Notes: generated from the letters alone by a model not told the origin. 64,000 nt of DNA from Xestospongia bergquistia (GCA_963965975.1 OZ014424.1:372001-436000), one strand, 5' to 3'. Shown: positions 13,601-51,339, numbered from the stretch's first letter. Numbers and translations are program-made.

Positions 13601-15446
13601 TAAAGAACATGTTGATAATTTTGTTGTATATAGTCGAGTACAAATGAGTCGAGTTTATCCCAAAGGTCAACGCCTTGATTCATCAAATTATGATCCCATG
13701 CCAATGTGGTGTGCAGGATCTCAACTTGTGGCATTGAATTATCAGACTCCAGGTTAGTCATGTGATTCCAGCATTCAAGTCATGTGATGTATCATTTGTA
13801 GATAAATCCATGCAGTTGAATGAGGGTCGTTTCATGCAAAATGGGAGGTTAGTTGCAATATAATAAAGTGGGTGTGGTTGATATTTAATTATGTAGGTGT
13901 GGCTATGTTTTGATGCCAGACTGTCTTCTATTTCAAGAAGGGTTTAACCCTTATGATGCAACTACACACAAAACTGAACCTAGTACTATAATCCTTACTG
14001 TAAGTGACCACACCCCTTTAATTACTAATTAACAAAATTTTCACAACTAGATAATTGGCGCCCGACATTTAGTCAAACCTGGGCGTGGTATCGCATCGCC
14101 TCTAGTTGAAGTAGAAATAATTGGTATGCCTTGTGACAACAGCAAGTACAAAACTCAACAAATAGGTCAGTTATATCTCTCCATTGATCTAATCCTCTGT
14201 CCATGTATGATTTTATTGACATATCGTTTCATTTTTTTCTTCACAGATTACAACAGTTTCAATCCTATATGGTTTGCAAAGTTTGAATTTGATATTAATA
14301 ATCCTGAATGTGCTCTCTTGAGGTTTGTGGTACAAGACCTTGATGTGTTTGGTGATCCTATTGATCTGGGACAAGCAGTTATACCGGTACCTTGTCTGAA
14401 GACTGGATTTCGCTCGGTGGCTTTGAAAAACCCACATTCTGAAGAACTGGAGTTGGCGAGTTTGTTAGTGCATTTGGAAATGAGAAAAGTAAGTACTGAT
14501 GTTTACTAGTCTAGAGCTTACTAATGGTAGCTATCCTAGGTCACTGTGGTAAGTACTGATGTTTACTAGTCTAGAGCTAACTAATGGTAGCTATCCTAGG
14601 TCACTGTAGTAAGTACTGATGTTTACTAGTCTAGAGCTTACTAATGGTAGCTATCCTAGGTCACTGTGGTAAGTACTGATGTTTACTAGTCTAGAGCTTA
14701 CTAATGATAGCTATCCTAGGTCACTGTGGTAAGTACTGATGTTTACTAGTCTAGAACTTACTAATGGTAGCTATCCTAGGTCACTGTAGTAAGTACTGAT
14801 GTTCACTAGTCTAGAACTTACTAATGGTAGCTATCCTAGGTCACTGTAGTAAGTACTGATGTTCACTAGTCTAGAGCTTACTAATGGTAGCTATCCTAGG
14901 TTACTGTGGTAAGTACTGATGTTTACTAGTCTATAACTTACTAATGGTAGCTATCCTATGTCACTGTGGTAAGTACTGATGTTTACTAGTCTAGAGCTTA
15001 CTAATGATAGCTATCCTAGGTCACTGTAGTAAGTACTGATGTTCACTAGTCTAGAGCTTACTAATGGTAGCTATCCTAGGTCACTGTGGTAAGTACTGAT
15101 GTTCACTAGTCTAGAGCTTACTAATGGTAGCTATCCTAGGTCACTGTGGTAAATAATGATGTTCACTATTCTATAACTTACTTATTGTAGAGGCTTACTA
15201 ATGGTAGCTATCCTAGGTTACTGCAGATTTTTATTGTGTTTTTAGGCCAATGAAGATGAAGATCTTTATTGTACGATCAGAAGTCTACAAGAGAACATAC
15301 AGCAACTCAACACACAAATGAGCATGGTTGCTACACAATATAACTCTCAAGGTGCTATGAAACAATTAGCTGATTTATCAGATCAAATGCAAGACAGTCA
15401 GACACAATTAAGAAAACTTCGTGATGCTAGAACAAAACAACAGTAA
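7620..15446 (+). CDS. PLCG1: Phospholipase C gamma
   Basis: Twenty-six exons encode 1,253 aa (human PLCG1 1,290, PLCG2 1,265). In order they give an N-terminal PH domain, EF-hands, the catalytic X box (IASSHNT and FHGKTLTSK supply the two catalytic histidines; [10 protein letters not shown]), half of a split PH domain, SH2 (FLVRES), SH2 (FLVRPS), SH3 ([15 protein letters not shown]), the second PH half, the Y box ([15 protein letters not shown]), a C2 domain and a coiled-coil tail. The enzyme cleaves PIP2 to IP3 and diacylglycerol downstream of tyrosine kinases. Main exon ends: 7800, 8008, 8472, 9030, 9386, 9702, 9869, 9999, 10257, 10745, 12481, 13075, 14488; the last exon is 15246-15446. Intron 8 (10000-10053) is 54 nt and has no stop in frame. 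Introns 9 and 25 are filled by a 60-bp minisatellite. Sponges usually have one gamma gene, so the symbol means PLCG1/2-like. Confidence 0.97.
8612..8935 (+). repeat. Long CT-rich polypyrimidine tract in PLCG intron 3
   Basis: About 320 nt of almost pure C/T on the plus strand (pure A/G on the minus), an imperfect mixture of CTCT, CCCT and CTTC runs with larger internal duplications. Apparent open frames here are repeat artefacts. Mirror-like homopurine/homopyrimidine DNA of this length can form triplex structures. Confidence 0.9.
10262..10548 (-). repeat. 60-bp intronic minisatellite, array 1 (PLCG intron 9)
   Basis: About five tandem copies of a 60-bp unit, in reverse orientation relative to the gene (acttaccacagtgacctagg...). 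The array starts directly after the splice donor of exon 9. Same family as the arrays near 14.5, 25.1 and 48.9 kb. Confidence 0.9.
11222..11345 (+). repeat. ATCC-type microsatellite in PLCG intron 13
   Basis: Imperfect tetranucleotide array (ccatccatccatttgtctat). Similar ATCC-rich stretches occur in introns near 23500-23590, 41030-41120 and 44020-44120, and in TTC5 near 53765. Confidence 0.85.
13255..13505 (+). repeat. 54-bp tandem repeat in PLCG intron 20
   Basis: About four and a half copies of a 54-bp unit beginning tatgagtctcag, with unit starts at about 13259, 13313, 13367 and 13421. The copies differ at few positions. Confidence 0.85.
14489..15235 (+). repeat. 60-bp intronic minisatellite, array 2 (PLCG intron 25)
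   Basis: About twelve near-identical 60-bp copies. The first copy supplies the real 5' splice site of exon 25 (AAA|gtaagtactg). Each unit contains GTAAGTACTG, CTTACTAATGG and CCTAGG. The forward unit is the reverse complement of the array in intron 9. Confidence 0.95.
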
Positions 15447-16235
15447 GAATGAAATTACAGTCAAATTATTGTTAATTCAAACATGGCTAAGTGGTCTAAC
15501 TATTTGGTTGTCACTAAGTTAAGTAATATTGACTAGGACTAGTATGGGATGCAACTAACTATTAATGTTATGTAACTAAGGGTACCATGTAAATGAGGTC
15601 ATATCTTTATTAAGTAGCAAGGGATGTTCCATCCTTAATAGGGTGCTCTGTTATGTATGGAAACTGGCGAGTGTCTGAGATAAGTATATTTTAATACTGA
15701 TTCCTACCCCCTAAACCTTGAATATTAAGTGTGTGACCCTACCCCCTAAACCTTGAATATTAAGTGTGTGACCCTACCCCCTAAACTTTGAATATTAAGT
15801 GTGTGACCCTACCCCCTAAACCTTGAATATTAAGTGTGTGCCCCTACCCCCTAAACCTTGAATATTAAGTGTAGATTGTTCCACTGGCCCAAGCATGAAG
15901 TTTAAACTGAGGCTGGGTTTTCATAGGTATGAGGTATTTATTGTATGATACTAATATCTTCTATTAATAAATTTGTAATTTTAAATGTATTTGGTCAGTA
16001 AATAATGTTACCTCTCTCTCTTTCTCTCTCTGTCTTTCGCACTCACTCACTCACTCACTAGAATTAGAAGCACATCTCGAGTCAACTAATGTTATGATAC
16101 ATTTAGTAATAAAACATTCATTAACATTCATTAATTGTTTAGTGCTGGTCTCTCTTTCTTCTCTAGTTGTAGTACATTGTTTAGTGAAATCAATTTTATT
16201 ATCAATGAAACAATTGAACTGAAATTAGTTGTTGT
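15447..16235. other. Intergenic region between PLCG and DPM1 3' ends
   Basis: Gap between convergent stops. It holds the 35-bp repeat (15700-15875), a short CT/CACT microsatellite (16011-16060) and AT-rich sequence; AATAAA-like poly(A) signals are possible on both strands. I found no coding exon in it. Confidence 0.6.
15700..15875 (+). repeat. 35-bp tandem repeat downstream of PLCG
   Basis: Five copies of a 35-bp unit (ctaccccctaaaccttgaat...), differing by one or two bases. It lies in the PLCG/DPM1 convergent gap. Confidence 0.9.
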
Positions 16236-18063
<1,828 letters not shown>

Positions 18064-18118
18064 CTAAGCAACCAATAAACAAAAAGTATTTGCAAAGAGT
18101 TCGCCAGTCAGTTCGGCA

Positions 18119-19063
18119 ATGAGTATTCCAGGGGACGTAGCCGCTAAATGGAGAGTCTGTACACCTGATGGCGTCCATATGATTGTATTTGAACATGGAA
18201 CTGCCAGTGGAAAAAGAGTCGTTAGAGTTGATGGCAAAGAGGTTAGGGAAAATAGTCTCATTTCCAGGCTCCAGAAAGGGAATTTAGGAACGAGACTAGG
18301 CTATAAATAACAGGACTCTTTTATATTTTAGCTCCTTTTTTAGGTGCTTCGTAAAAATTGGATGTTCTCTTTAATAGGAAAAGAAACATTTCTAGTCGGT
18401 AGAAAATCTGCTACCATTACTATTGAAGGAGAAGGGCTATCATTTACATACACGCTTACAATTAATGGACAAACGTTGAAACAATATATTGAGGCACATA
18501 ACAAGCAGATGCGAACATGGCTACCAACTATTGCCGGACAACTTCACAGAATTGTTCTAGGTACATTCAGAAACAAGTTTGGTAAACTTGTTTGACCAGT
18601 TTTCTGTCTGTTTCTATAGATACCAAGACAATGGACGTTTACGTGGATGGCACCAAAACAGAAACAGTGGTATAAACAATACATACATAATAGTAGGTCT
18701 TGTATAACCAAACATAGTAGGGGAGATTACCCCTAAATGTCTGACCACATTACTTCAAAGGTAGAAGGTTAAGGACTAGTCTCATTCCCAAGCTTCCATA
18801 TAGTTTGGGGATGAGACTAGCTAGGGACAAGGAGTTTAGTGACAATATATATTCAATGAGATGGATCTTTGTCAAATATTTCTATCTCCTTTTAGGGTAA
18901 ATTTGTGGACAATGGGTCTGAGAATCATTTTAAAGTGGGCAGCTCTGATTCTGCATATATTAAAACATTTAGTTCTGGTGATCAACGTAAAGGTATGCTT
19001 TATACTTTAGTAGCTCATGATATAGAACTAGAACCTGTTGTTGAAGTAGTGGCTGATGACTAG
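18119..19063 (+). CDS. FAIM: Fas apoptotic inhibitory molecule 1
   Basis: Four exons (18119-18241, 18344-18560, 18620-18669, 18896-19063) encode 185 aa; human FAIM-S has 179. Signatures: DGVHMIVFEHGTASGKRVVR, VDGKEV, RKNWMFSLIGKETFLVG, ENHFKVGSSDSAYIK, and the C-terminal GMLYTLVAHDIELEP. FAIM is a soluble beta-sandwich protein reported to protect cells from death-receptor killing and, more generally, from protein aggregation under stress. The start is the first ATG after the divergent promoter shared with DPM1. Intron 3 (18670-18895) is the largest in the gene and shows no recognisable element. Confidence 0.95.
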
Positions 19064-19336
19064 TCATCTCAACAGTCCTGTAACTCGGTGACTGACCACA
19101 TATATATAATATATTGTCAATTGCTAACACACTTTTATCATGATTCCTATTGAAATTATTTATTATCTCAAATAGTAATAAAACTAATAATATTTACAAA
19201 TATCAATTCCGTTTTGGCTTTCTTGTTGCATGTCAGGAAATATTCTCACGATTTAACAGCTAAGCAAAATGTTAAATACTATTTAAGGTAATTATGAATA
19301 TAGGTATATTCAGAAGTTTTATCATAACAATATTTC

Positions 19337-20749
19337 ATGGCTGAGCTCAAAGAATCTATCATGGCATGTCTATCTCCTGAATTAGCTGCTATAGCTGCTA
19401 GAGAACTGAACGAGACGCCCGCGACAAGACGCCAGTCGCTAATAGAGCTCAAACGAAGACTCGGTAAAGACGAGGGAACACTTGAAGATGATACAATCCT
19501 ATTGCGTTTTTTGAGATGCAAAAAATTCGATGTCCAGCGAGCTATGTCAGTATATAATGGCTACCACTCTTATCGACGTGATAATCCTGATCTCTTTAAA
19601 GATTTATCAGCTTCTAGCGTCAATCATATTTGGGAATCTTGTGTACTAGGGGGACTAAAAGATAGAGACAAAAAAGGGAGAGCTGTTATGGTTGCCTTTC
19701 CAGGTCGTTGGAACCCAGAGGAACACTCTTTAGAGGACATGTTACGAGCAATGATTATACAATTAGAATTTTATATACAAAGTATTGAGACACAGATAAA
19801 TGGTATTGTACTAATAGCTGATTTCACTGATTTCTCACTCTATCAAGCACGTTGCATTCGACCATGGTGCATTCAAATGATGACAGCTCTTGTACAAGTA
19901 AGTCCTGTTATAATTAATGTCTGTTATATTTAAATGATCTATTTTTTGAATATATTACTGAAGATAGAATGGTGACAAAATCATAATAATATTATTTGTT
20001 AACTACTATAACAGTAACTTAGTTATATAAAATCAAGCATTGTATTGAAGTAACTAATTGTATTATATTGAGTGTATTCTTTTACCACACTTTTCCTGTG
20101 TTGTAAATATCAATTACCTTAGTCAATAGAGTAGAATAAATATTAATAGCAAGTGATAATTGGTGTTAAGAGCTAAAAACAAACAGTCAGAGTGATTATG
20201 TAATCAGAAAGTACTATATATATTGTGTGTAGGAACATAAAAGGGTTGTAATGACCATATTTGGCAAACCACTGTCTTACAAGTATATACCAACATGACA
20301 CACCTGACACTAATCTTTCCTAATAGAATGCATTTCCGGCTCGTTTCAAAGGGGTCTACATCATTAATCAGCCCTGGTATTTCAGTTTAATTATGGCTGT
20401 CGTCAGCCGTCTCTTATCTGAGAAGATGAACAGTAGAGTAAGTTAACAAACCTCATCACCACTATAATACCTTGTTCACACTCACACTATGGAAGTAAAA
20501 TGCTAACACATCATTATGACATTAATTGTATCTATTGTATTTTTGTAGATACACATGTTAGGTGACAACTACGAACAACTAAGTGATTATTTCAATCTGG
20601 AACAGCTGCCAGCTGAACTTGGCGGGTCACGGCCACCTTATGACTGTTCAGAGTGGATTGATAATCTGACTAAATTGTCTGTTGCTATGGAAACTAAAAC
20701 CACACCCCTCACTATACCCTCAAAGAGTCACATTCAAACTGAAGTATAA
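19337..20749 (+). CDS. CRAL-TRIO lipid-binding protein (TTPA/clavesin-like)
   Basis: Three exons (19337-19897, 20327-20437, 20549-20749) encode 290 aa. The CRAL-TRIO N-terminal helices end in DDTILLRFLRCKKFDVQRAM, a family hallmark. The lipid-binding domain follows with NGIVLIADFTDFSL and FPARFKGVYIINQPWYF, ending with LPAELGGSRPPYDCSEW. Relatives (alpha-tocopherol transfer protein, clavesins) carry hydrophobic ligands or phosphoinositides between membranes. Which subfamily and ligand apply cannot be told from sequence. The gene is in tandem with FAIM and converges on ORC6 with only 70 bp between stop codons. Confidence 0.92.
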
Positions 20750-20819
20750 TGTTTTATTGTGTTATATTAATTATTAAAATTTATTAATTATTAAAATTTG
20801 TGCAATAAATTAATAATAA

Positions 20820-22022
20820 TTAAGTCACCATTGATGATGCGTCAGAGATAACACGTTCCTTCCAAGTAATGTATTCATTTCTAAGAGGATTGGACAAACA
20901 ACGTCCTTCAAATGATTCCTTTTGTAGTCGAGAAGAAATATCTAAGTCATCTGGAAAAAGAAGCATGTCAGTTCACTATTAACTATTCACTAACCTTCAT
21001 CATCTTCAGATGTATGTTCGATATCTTTAACGTCTTCTGTGTCTTCTTTCCGACTTTTCTTTGCCTTAGGATGACCAGCAGTACCTACACTCGCTAAATA
21101 CAATATTTTAAAGTCTTAACTTACTAAGCGTTTTTGGTGCTGTCTTCATCATTTCTTCATGAACTGAATTAAAGTTTGCTTTGCTTGTAGAAGCAGCCAT
21201 GACAAACTCATTCTTGTCACATCTAATTTTAAGTAACCTGTTAAGAAAACAGGTTTGATCAGATTTAAGAAACTAGTTTGACCAGTTATACTTGAGTGCA
21301 GTGTAAAGTGCAGCTGATGAGTAAAGTGATGAGGTGAAGTTGATAGCTTCGTATTGAGCTGGAGTGTATTTAGTTTCAATATGTCTCTGATAACTGGAAA
21401 ATATCCATCATATGTTGTATAACCATGTGTCCATTTGTCATACATGTATCCATTTAGCAATATAAAAATCCATTCAAACAGTTATGCATCCATTTATGTA
21501 ACTATGATAATAATCATAAATCACTATGCATCCATTGCATATATCATGCATCCATTGCATATATCTATGCATCCATTGCATATGTCTATATATCTATTAC
21601 ATATATCTATATATCCATTTGTATTGTATTTAACTACCAAGAAAGCACTTCTTTTGCGGGTGATTCTATTTCTGGGTAACCAAATCGAATAGCAAGATCA
21701 CGAAGAGAACTTTGAGATTTGACATCCAACAATTTCTCAATAACTTGATAACTGCTACGATAATATTTCATTTGTAAACCGCTAAAACGTTGAAATTCTT
21801 TCTGTAAAAGAAATTCTCAATAACTTGCCGTCCAATTTCACTTACTTTATCAGCAACTTCTCCAAGCTCTCTGCATGCAAGTTCCACACATATTGCTGCC
21901 AGACATGATGGTTGTAGACCAGCTGTACGTTTTAGTTCAGCTAGTCTGAAATATTCAGCTGCTTTCTCTTTGACTTCAGGAGGACACCTCAATTTCTTAA
22001 CCAAACTCTGTACTTGCTCCAT
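20820..22022 (-). CDS. ORC6: Origin recognition complex subunit 6
   Basis: Six exons (21846-22022, 21638-21801, 21292-21393, 21125-21237, 20995-21093, 20820-20950) encode 261 aa; human ORC6 has 252. The N-terminal half is the TFIIB-like cyclin fold: AAEYFRLAELKRTAG, FSGLQMKYYRSSYQVIEKLL, SLRDLAIRFGYPE, SSAALYTALKLLKIRCDKNE. An acidic and lysine-rich linker follows, then the C-terminal helix containing NEYITWKERVI, where human has YEEWKRKIL and contacts ORC3. The protein is part of the complex that marks replication origins. Its start is 97 bp from CIAPIN1 on the other strand. Confidence 0.93.
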
Positions 22023-22119
22023 GTGGTATACCGTATATAGAATCTTACTCTAATTAGAAACTTACAAAATTGAGGAAATTGTCTATACTTTGACCTTATT
22101 TGCTGAATGTACAACAACA

Positions 22120-23941
22120 ATGGCTAAGAAGGTTCTTGTATTGTGGCATGCTGGATGTTCCCCTGATATATTGCAGCCAGCACTAACTGAATTACGTGAT
22201 CAATGGACAACAAATGGTGCTGAAGTAAAGCTAGAACATGTAGATCGATTAATAATGGGTACGTATATAACTTGCATTGTATAATGTGACCTTTATGTTT
22301 TCTTCTGTTATTAGCTGAGTATGCTCGTTCGACATTTGATTATGTTTTATTAGGGGTCTTACCACCTGTTAGTTATGTACATAATAGTGAATTGTTAGAA
22401 GAGATAGCTCGTATTATGAAACCTTCAGGAGTACTAACTCTTAAAGAACCCGTTACAACAATGACAGATTCAGGTATCTTAAAATACATTGAATGTATTA
22501 AGAAATCATTTATACTTACCTATATCATAGTTACTATGGAGACATTGTTGTTGTACATATAGAGGATAGTTTCCATGAGTTCCCTGGGTTCCACCTGCAT
22601 TCCATTATTGGTTCCATGGGCTCCTTTATGAGGGTCCATTATTAGTTCCACCTGCATTCCATTATTACTTCCATGGGTTCCTTTATGAAGGTCCATTATT
22701 AGTTCCATGGGTTCCTTTATGAGGGTCCATTATTAGTTCCACCTGCATTCCATTATTACTTCCATGGGTTCCTTTATGAAGGTCCATTATTAGTTCCATG
22801 GGTTCCTTTATGAGGGTCCATTATTAGTTCCACCTGCATTCCATTATTTGTTCCATGGGTTCCTTTATGAGTTCCATGGGGTCCATTTTAGGATATGCTA
22901 TTGGACATTCATTAATTTATCCATTTTGTTCTATCCTAGATACATCTCTATTGAGATCTATTGAGAAATTAATGTCTAACTTAAGATTAGCAGGTTTTGT
23001 TAACGTTCAACAGGTAAATTGTCTTTAATTAAATGGGTGTGGTTTTATATTATTTATCATTAGATTGACCAAAAACAATCTCCTGATAGTTTAGTGAATG
23101 AGGAGTTACAAAAACTTGGAGTTGCAACTGATAATGTTGTCATAGCAACAGTATGAACTACTTAACTTGTATATTAAACTGGTTTGTCTGGTTTAGGTTG
23201 AGTGTAGGAAACCTTCGTATGAAATAGGAACTAGTAATCCACTTCAACTTGGAGGGAGAGCACTTCAGTTGTCACGGCAACCTGTTGCAAATTCTGAATC
23301 GGCACGAATATGGACACTAGCAGCTACTGACATGTTTGATGATGATTTAGTGAGTTTTTAGTGGGTGTGGTTAGTTATTAATTGTTATTATTTCATTTAG
23401 GACTTGTTAGATTCTGACACTTTGTTAGATGAAGAGGATTTACTTCGACCAGACCCTTCCTCCTTAAAGAGTCAGTCCATTTGTCTGTATCTATTGATCC
23501 ATTAGTGACATCCATCCATTCTTACCTTTTTCTATCAATTTATTCATTCATCTATCCATCCATTCATTAATCCCATTGGTCCAGTCACCCTCTATGTATC
23601 CATTAGGTGATTGTGGTCCTTCCAGTGGAAGAAGAAAAGCTTGTAAAAACTGGTAAGGAGCCAATAATTTCTTTATTTAATTCATGTACTCTTTCCTTTA
23701 GTTCATGTGGATTAGCAGAACAACTAGAAGATACTTCAAAACCAGTTACAAAGTCAGTGACTTCATCTTGTGGCAATGTAAGATAGAGTATAGGAATATA
23801 GAACATTCAATAACTATTTATTTTTAGTGCTATCTTGGGGATGCATTTCGTTGTGCCAGCTGTCCTTATCTTGGTATGCCCGCCTTTAAACCAGGGGAGC
23901 AAATTAAGTTAAATGATAGACAACTCAACGCTGATCAATAA
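22120..23941 (+). CDS. CIAPIN1: Anamorsin, cytosolic Fe-S assembly protein
   Basis: Nine exons (22120-22258, 22315-22473, 22940-23013, 23064-23150, 23197-23349, 23401-23470, 23607-23652, 23702-23777, 23828-23941) encode 305 aa; human has 312. The N-terminal part is the inactive methyltransferase-like fold ([11 protein letters not shown]). The C-terminal part carries both cluster sites: [17 protein letters not shown] for the 2Fe-2S site, and the CX2CX7CX2C motif in [20 protein letters not shown]. It works with NDOR1 as the electron source for cytosolic Fe-S assembly. An out-of-frame ATG lies just upstream (22105). Intron 2 is enlarged by a tandem repeat. Confidence 0.97.
22575..22890 (+). repeat. 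Tandem repeat in CIAPIN1 intron 2
   Basis: Alternating sub-units built on ttccatgggttcctttatga, gggtccattattagttcca and cctgcattccattatta, giving a higher-order unit of about 90 bp repeated about three times. Confidence 0.85.
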
Positions 23942-24288
23942 AATTATATCAATAAGTATTATTTATTTTATGTTCCTGATCATGTGACTATCATGTGACT
24001 CTAATATCATGTCTTATCATGCATTACTGATATTTGTTATTCTTCAATTAAGATCACATTAAGTGCTACAGAGTGACTGTCACGTTACCTGCATTGTCAT
24101 CTTTGAATTATTATGCAATGTGCGCAGTTATAAAGGGAAAATCCCTCCTTCTGGAGGTCATTTAATGAATAATTATTAATTCATAAAGAAGAAAGGATAT
24201 TATATTTGTATTTATTCTTACTCATAAACGTAGATATTGTCTTCCTCGTCTATTTTGTTGTTAAGGAGAAGAACTGTACTTCACTGTG
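23942..24288. other. Intergenic region upstream of the RNF213-like gene
   Basis: The 347 bp between CIAPIN1 and the giant gene, both on the plus strand. Two TCATGTGA-type E-box motifs lie at 23978-24000. Otherwise AT-rich with no exon-like sequence. It presumably holds the CIAPIN1 poly(A) site and the promoter of the next gene. Confidence 0.5.
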
Positions 24289-48448
<24,160 letters not shown>

Positions 48449-48718
48449 CTAAATTGTTTAAACTAATACATGTAGAAAGAGTGATATATATTAGCAAGTT
48501 TAAAGTTTTTCTTGATTTAAATTGTGTTTTACATTTTGATTGTTGTAATTTTTTCCATTGTAACCAATATGATTTGTATCTTGTAATATATTAGTAAATA
48601 TACTTCTCTCTAATTTGGAATACTGGTAATTATTTGAGTAATATGTACTTGTATTTTGAATTTAAATTTAAATTACAAATGTTCAAATTATAAATATATT
48701 ATGAAGAGAGTATTGGCA

Positions 48719-51272
48719 TCAAAGTTGAAAGTCTTTCAAATGTCTGTCTTTAAATTTTCTTGCTGCACGATCACTTGCCCTGTATTTTAAATTATCTCCA
48801 TATAATAAAAATTTATGATCTTTTAATGTGAACTGAAAGACTGTGTGAGCTTTAGGTATTGCTATAATAGATAAGAATATAATTAATAAGGTCAAAAGTT
48901 AGTACTTAATTACCACAGTGACCTAGGATAGCTACCATTAGTAAGCTCTGGACTAATGAACATCAGTATTTAACATAGCGGCCTAGGATAGCTACCATTA
49001 GTAAGCTCTAGACTAGTAAACATCAGTACTTACCACAGTGACCTAGGATAGCTACCATTAGTAAGCTCTAGACTAGTAAACATCAGTACTTACCACAGTG
49101 ACCTAGGATAGCTACCATTAGTAAGCTCTAGACTAGTAAACATCAGTACTTACCACAGTGACCTAGGATAGCTACCATTAGTAAGCTCTAGACTAGTAAA
49201 CATCAGTACTTACCACAGTGACCTAGGATAGCTACCATTAGTAAACTCTAGACTAGTAAACATCAGTGCTTATTCCAATTATTTTCACTTACTGAGAATT
49301 CTATTGTCAGAATTTATCAAACGAAAGGTGTTTTGTGTTTCTTGAAGAACAATTCCAGCTAATCCTACATTGCTGGTACATCTGGAACGAACCACTGTTG
49401 AAGCATACAATACAATTAATGATTGAAAGAGTGATACAAATAATCAATGCTTGCAATGTAATAGCAACATTATTATAGTAACTATGTATAATATATCATT
49501 AGTCAATTACATTATTTAATGAAGGAACTTGTGTTTTTACTTACCCTCTAAATCACAACCATGCAAATCAGCTTTAAGTACTTTTTGAGCAAGTTGTCGT
49601 GTGTTACTATATGAAAATAATAACTATATATTAAGTAATAATAGAATTAACATTTTAAAGGTAAAATTTTATAATTAACACTTATAGAACAGTAATATCA
49701 TATTTATATGTCAGCTGGCTGATTGTAATTTTAACCCTTACCTGTGTGGTGTAGGTCTCAACAAATCTAACATATATTTTGTCCAAAGTTCATGTAATGG
49801 TTTATAATAAGCATATCTAAAAAAGTAAAACAGTATAGAATGTTACAGACCATTAGAGTACTTTGCAGACTGTTACAGACCATTACAGACTGTTACAGAC
49901 CATTACAGAGCATTGCAGACTGTTACAGACCATTACAGACTGTTACAGACCATTACAGAGCATTACAGACTGTTACAGACCATTACAGTACTTTTCAGAC
50001 CATTACAAAGTATCCTCTAGATCTAATGACCTGCAACAGTCTGTAACATTTTGTAATCCACTTAATTTCTCTGTAATAGTCTATAATTTGTCTCTAATGG
50101 TCTGTAATGGACTAAGTAGTCAGTAATGGACTATTTACAAATCATACTTTTGTTCAGTTTTTGGTATCTGTAGTAACCCAAGTTTCCTCTTCATTTTAGC
50201 AGAAAGTGGTTTTAATTTAGTAGGACAAGGTTGACTAGGTCGAGAAGATTTTTGAATTGGATCAAGGACCACAGCCTGATAGATCATATTGGACTCGTTA
50301 TCTGCATATCGTTTGAGAAAGGACTCAACATATCCCTGTGGGTCACCATTAGTGTCCTAAAGTGCATTCAATCAGGAAAGGACAATATTTACATCATCAT
50401 AAGATTAATAGTACATGTTATAGCTTATAGAACTAATGTATAGTTCTAATAGTCTTAACTCCAGATTTACTACACACTACTATTCGTTGCTATGGTAATG
50501 GTTACATGACAATATTGCTTAGTGATGTTCATGCTGCTTGAATTAAAAATGGTCCAAAGTGACATGTAAAAAGGTCACTTCAATTTTTTTATGAAGTTAG
50601 CTATAAAGTTCCTTGTAGTGTTCAGTAATTGTGTTCAGAAATGTTGTTAAGTCTGTAAAAAAAACCTAAAAAGATTCATTAATTTAAATGTATATTTACT
50701 AGTAGAACAAAGGACATAATATTAATATTTTTAACAATGTAATCCAACATTTTAGAGCAGTAATAATAATGTCACTTAAAAAGGACTAATATGACCTGGA
50801 CCAAATTCTCAAATTTTTAATTTGGACCATGGTCTAGACCCAGAAAATGGCCTAAAATGATAGGCTGTGAAATTATTTCAAATTTTTATGAAGTCAGCTA
50901 TATAATCGTTTGTGTTTAGAAATGTTGTTAAGATCTGTGTAAAAAAACTAAAAAGATTCATTAATTTACATGTACATGTACCAGTAAAACAATGGGGATC
51001 ATTAAATTTTTTTAAAATTTATACAACATTTTAGACCAGTAATATTATTGTTATTGTTATAATATTACAGTTCAAATTAAAAAATGGCCCAAGATGAGGT
51101 GACAAAATCACTTCAAATTTTTTATGAAGGCATGTAGGTTTGAGACTGAGACTACCAGACACAGCAAATGCCATAAAACCTAGCTATCACATATATTTAC
51201 CTCTCGCAATCCTAGTGATCTTTCAGCTTCATTCCATATCTTCTCTCTAATAGGTTTATTAAACTCAGCCAT
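48719..51272 (-). CDS. POP4: RNase P/MRP protein subunit p29
   Basis: Six exons (51201-51272, 50148-50356, 49742-49816, 49545-49606, 49293-49394, 48719-48861) encode 220 aa, the same length as human POP4/RPP29. Motifs follow the human order: LSAKMKRKLGLLQIP (human LSARQRRELRLFDIK), YYKPLHELWTKYMLDL, QKVLKADLHGC, NVGLAGIVLQETQNTFRLI, and a basic C-terminal RASDRAARKFK. This subunit binds the catalytic RNA of RNase P and RNase MRP, which act on tRNA 5' ends and rRNA precursors. Introns 1, 2 and 5 are unusually long for the window and are filled by three different repeats. The start is 67 bp from GINS3 on the other strand. Confidence 0.94.
48895..49275 (-). repeat. 60-bp intronic minisatellite, array 4 (POP4 intron 5)
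   Basis: About six copies of the 60-bp family, four of them almost identical. Relative to POP4 transcription they lie in the same orientation as the PLCG intron-25 array, with GTAAGTACTG in sense. Confidence 0.95.
49840..50000 (+). repeat. 20-bp tandem repeat in POP4 intron 2
   Basis: About eight copies of cattacagactgttacagac with small variants (gagcattgcagac). Apparent open frames here are repeat artefacts. Confidence 0.9.
50560..51140 (+). repeat. Dispersed repeat, two tandem copies in POP4 intron 1
   Basis: Two diverged copies of a unit of about 300 bp (near 50560-50870 and 50870-51140). Each has atgaagt.agctata, gaaatgttgttaag, aaaaagattcattaattta, ta.caacattttag and aaaatgg. A third copy is at 32455-32740. 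Confidence 0.75.
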
Positions 51273-51339
51273 GTGGATTTTTTTAACCCTTTAATGCACA
51301 ATTGCAGAGAGAAGCATCAGCTCCACCTCACATGATATC

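Noticed and set aside
18064-18261. Minus-strand 65-codon frame over FAIM exon 1
   Set aside because: Shadow of the FAIM coding exon; no homology and it crosses the promoter.
49840-50126. Plus-strand frames rich in LQTITDCYRP
   Set aside because: Translations of the 20-bp tandem repeat in POP4 intron 2.
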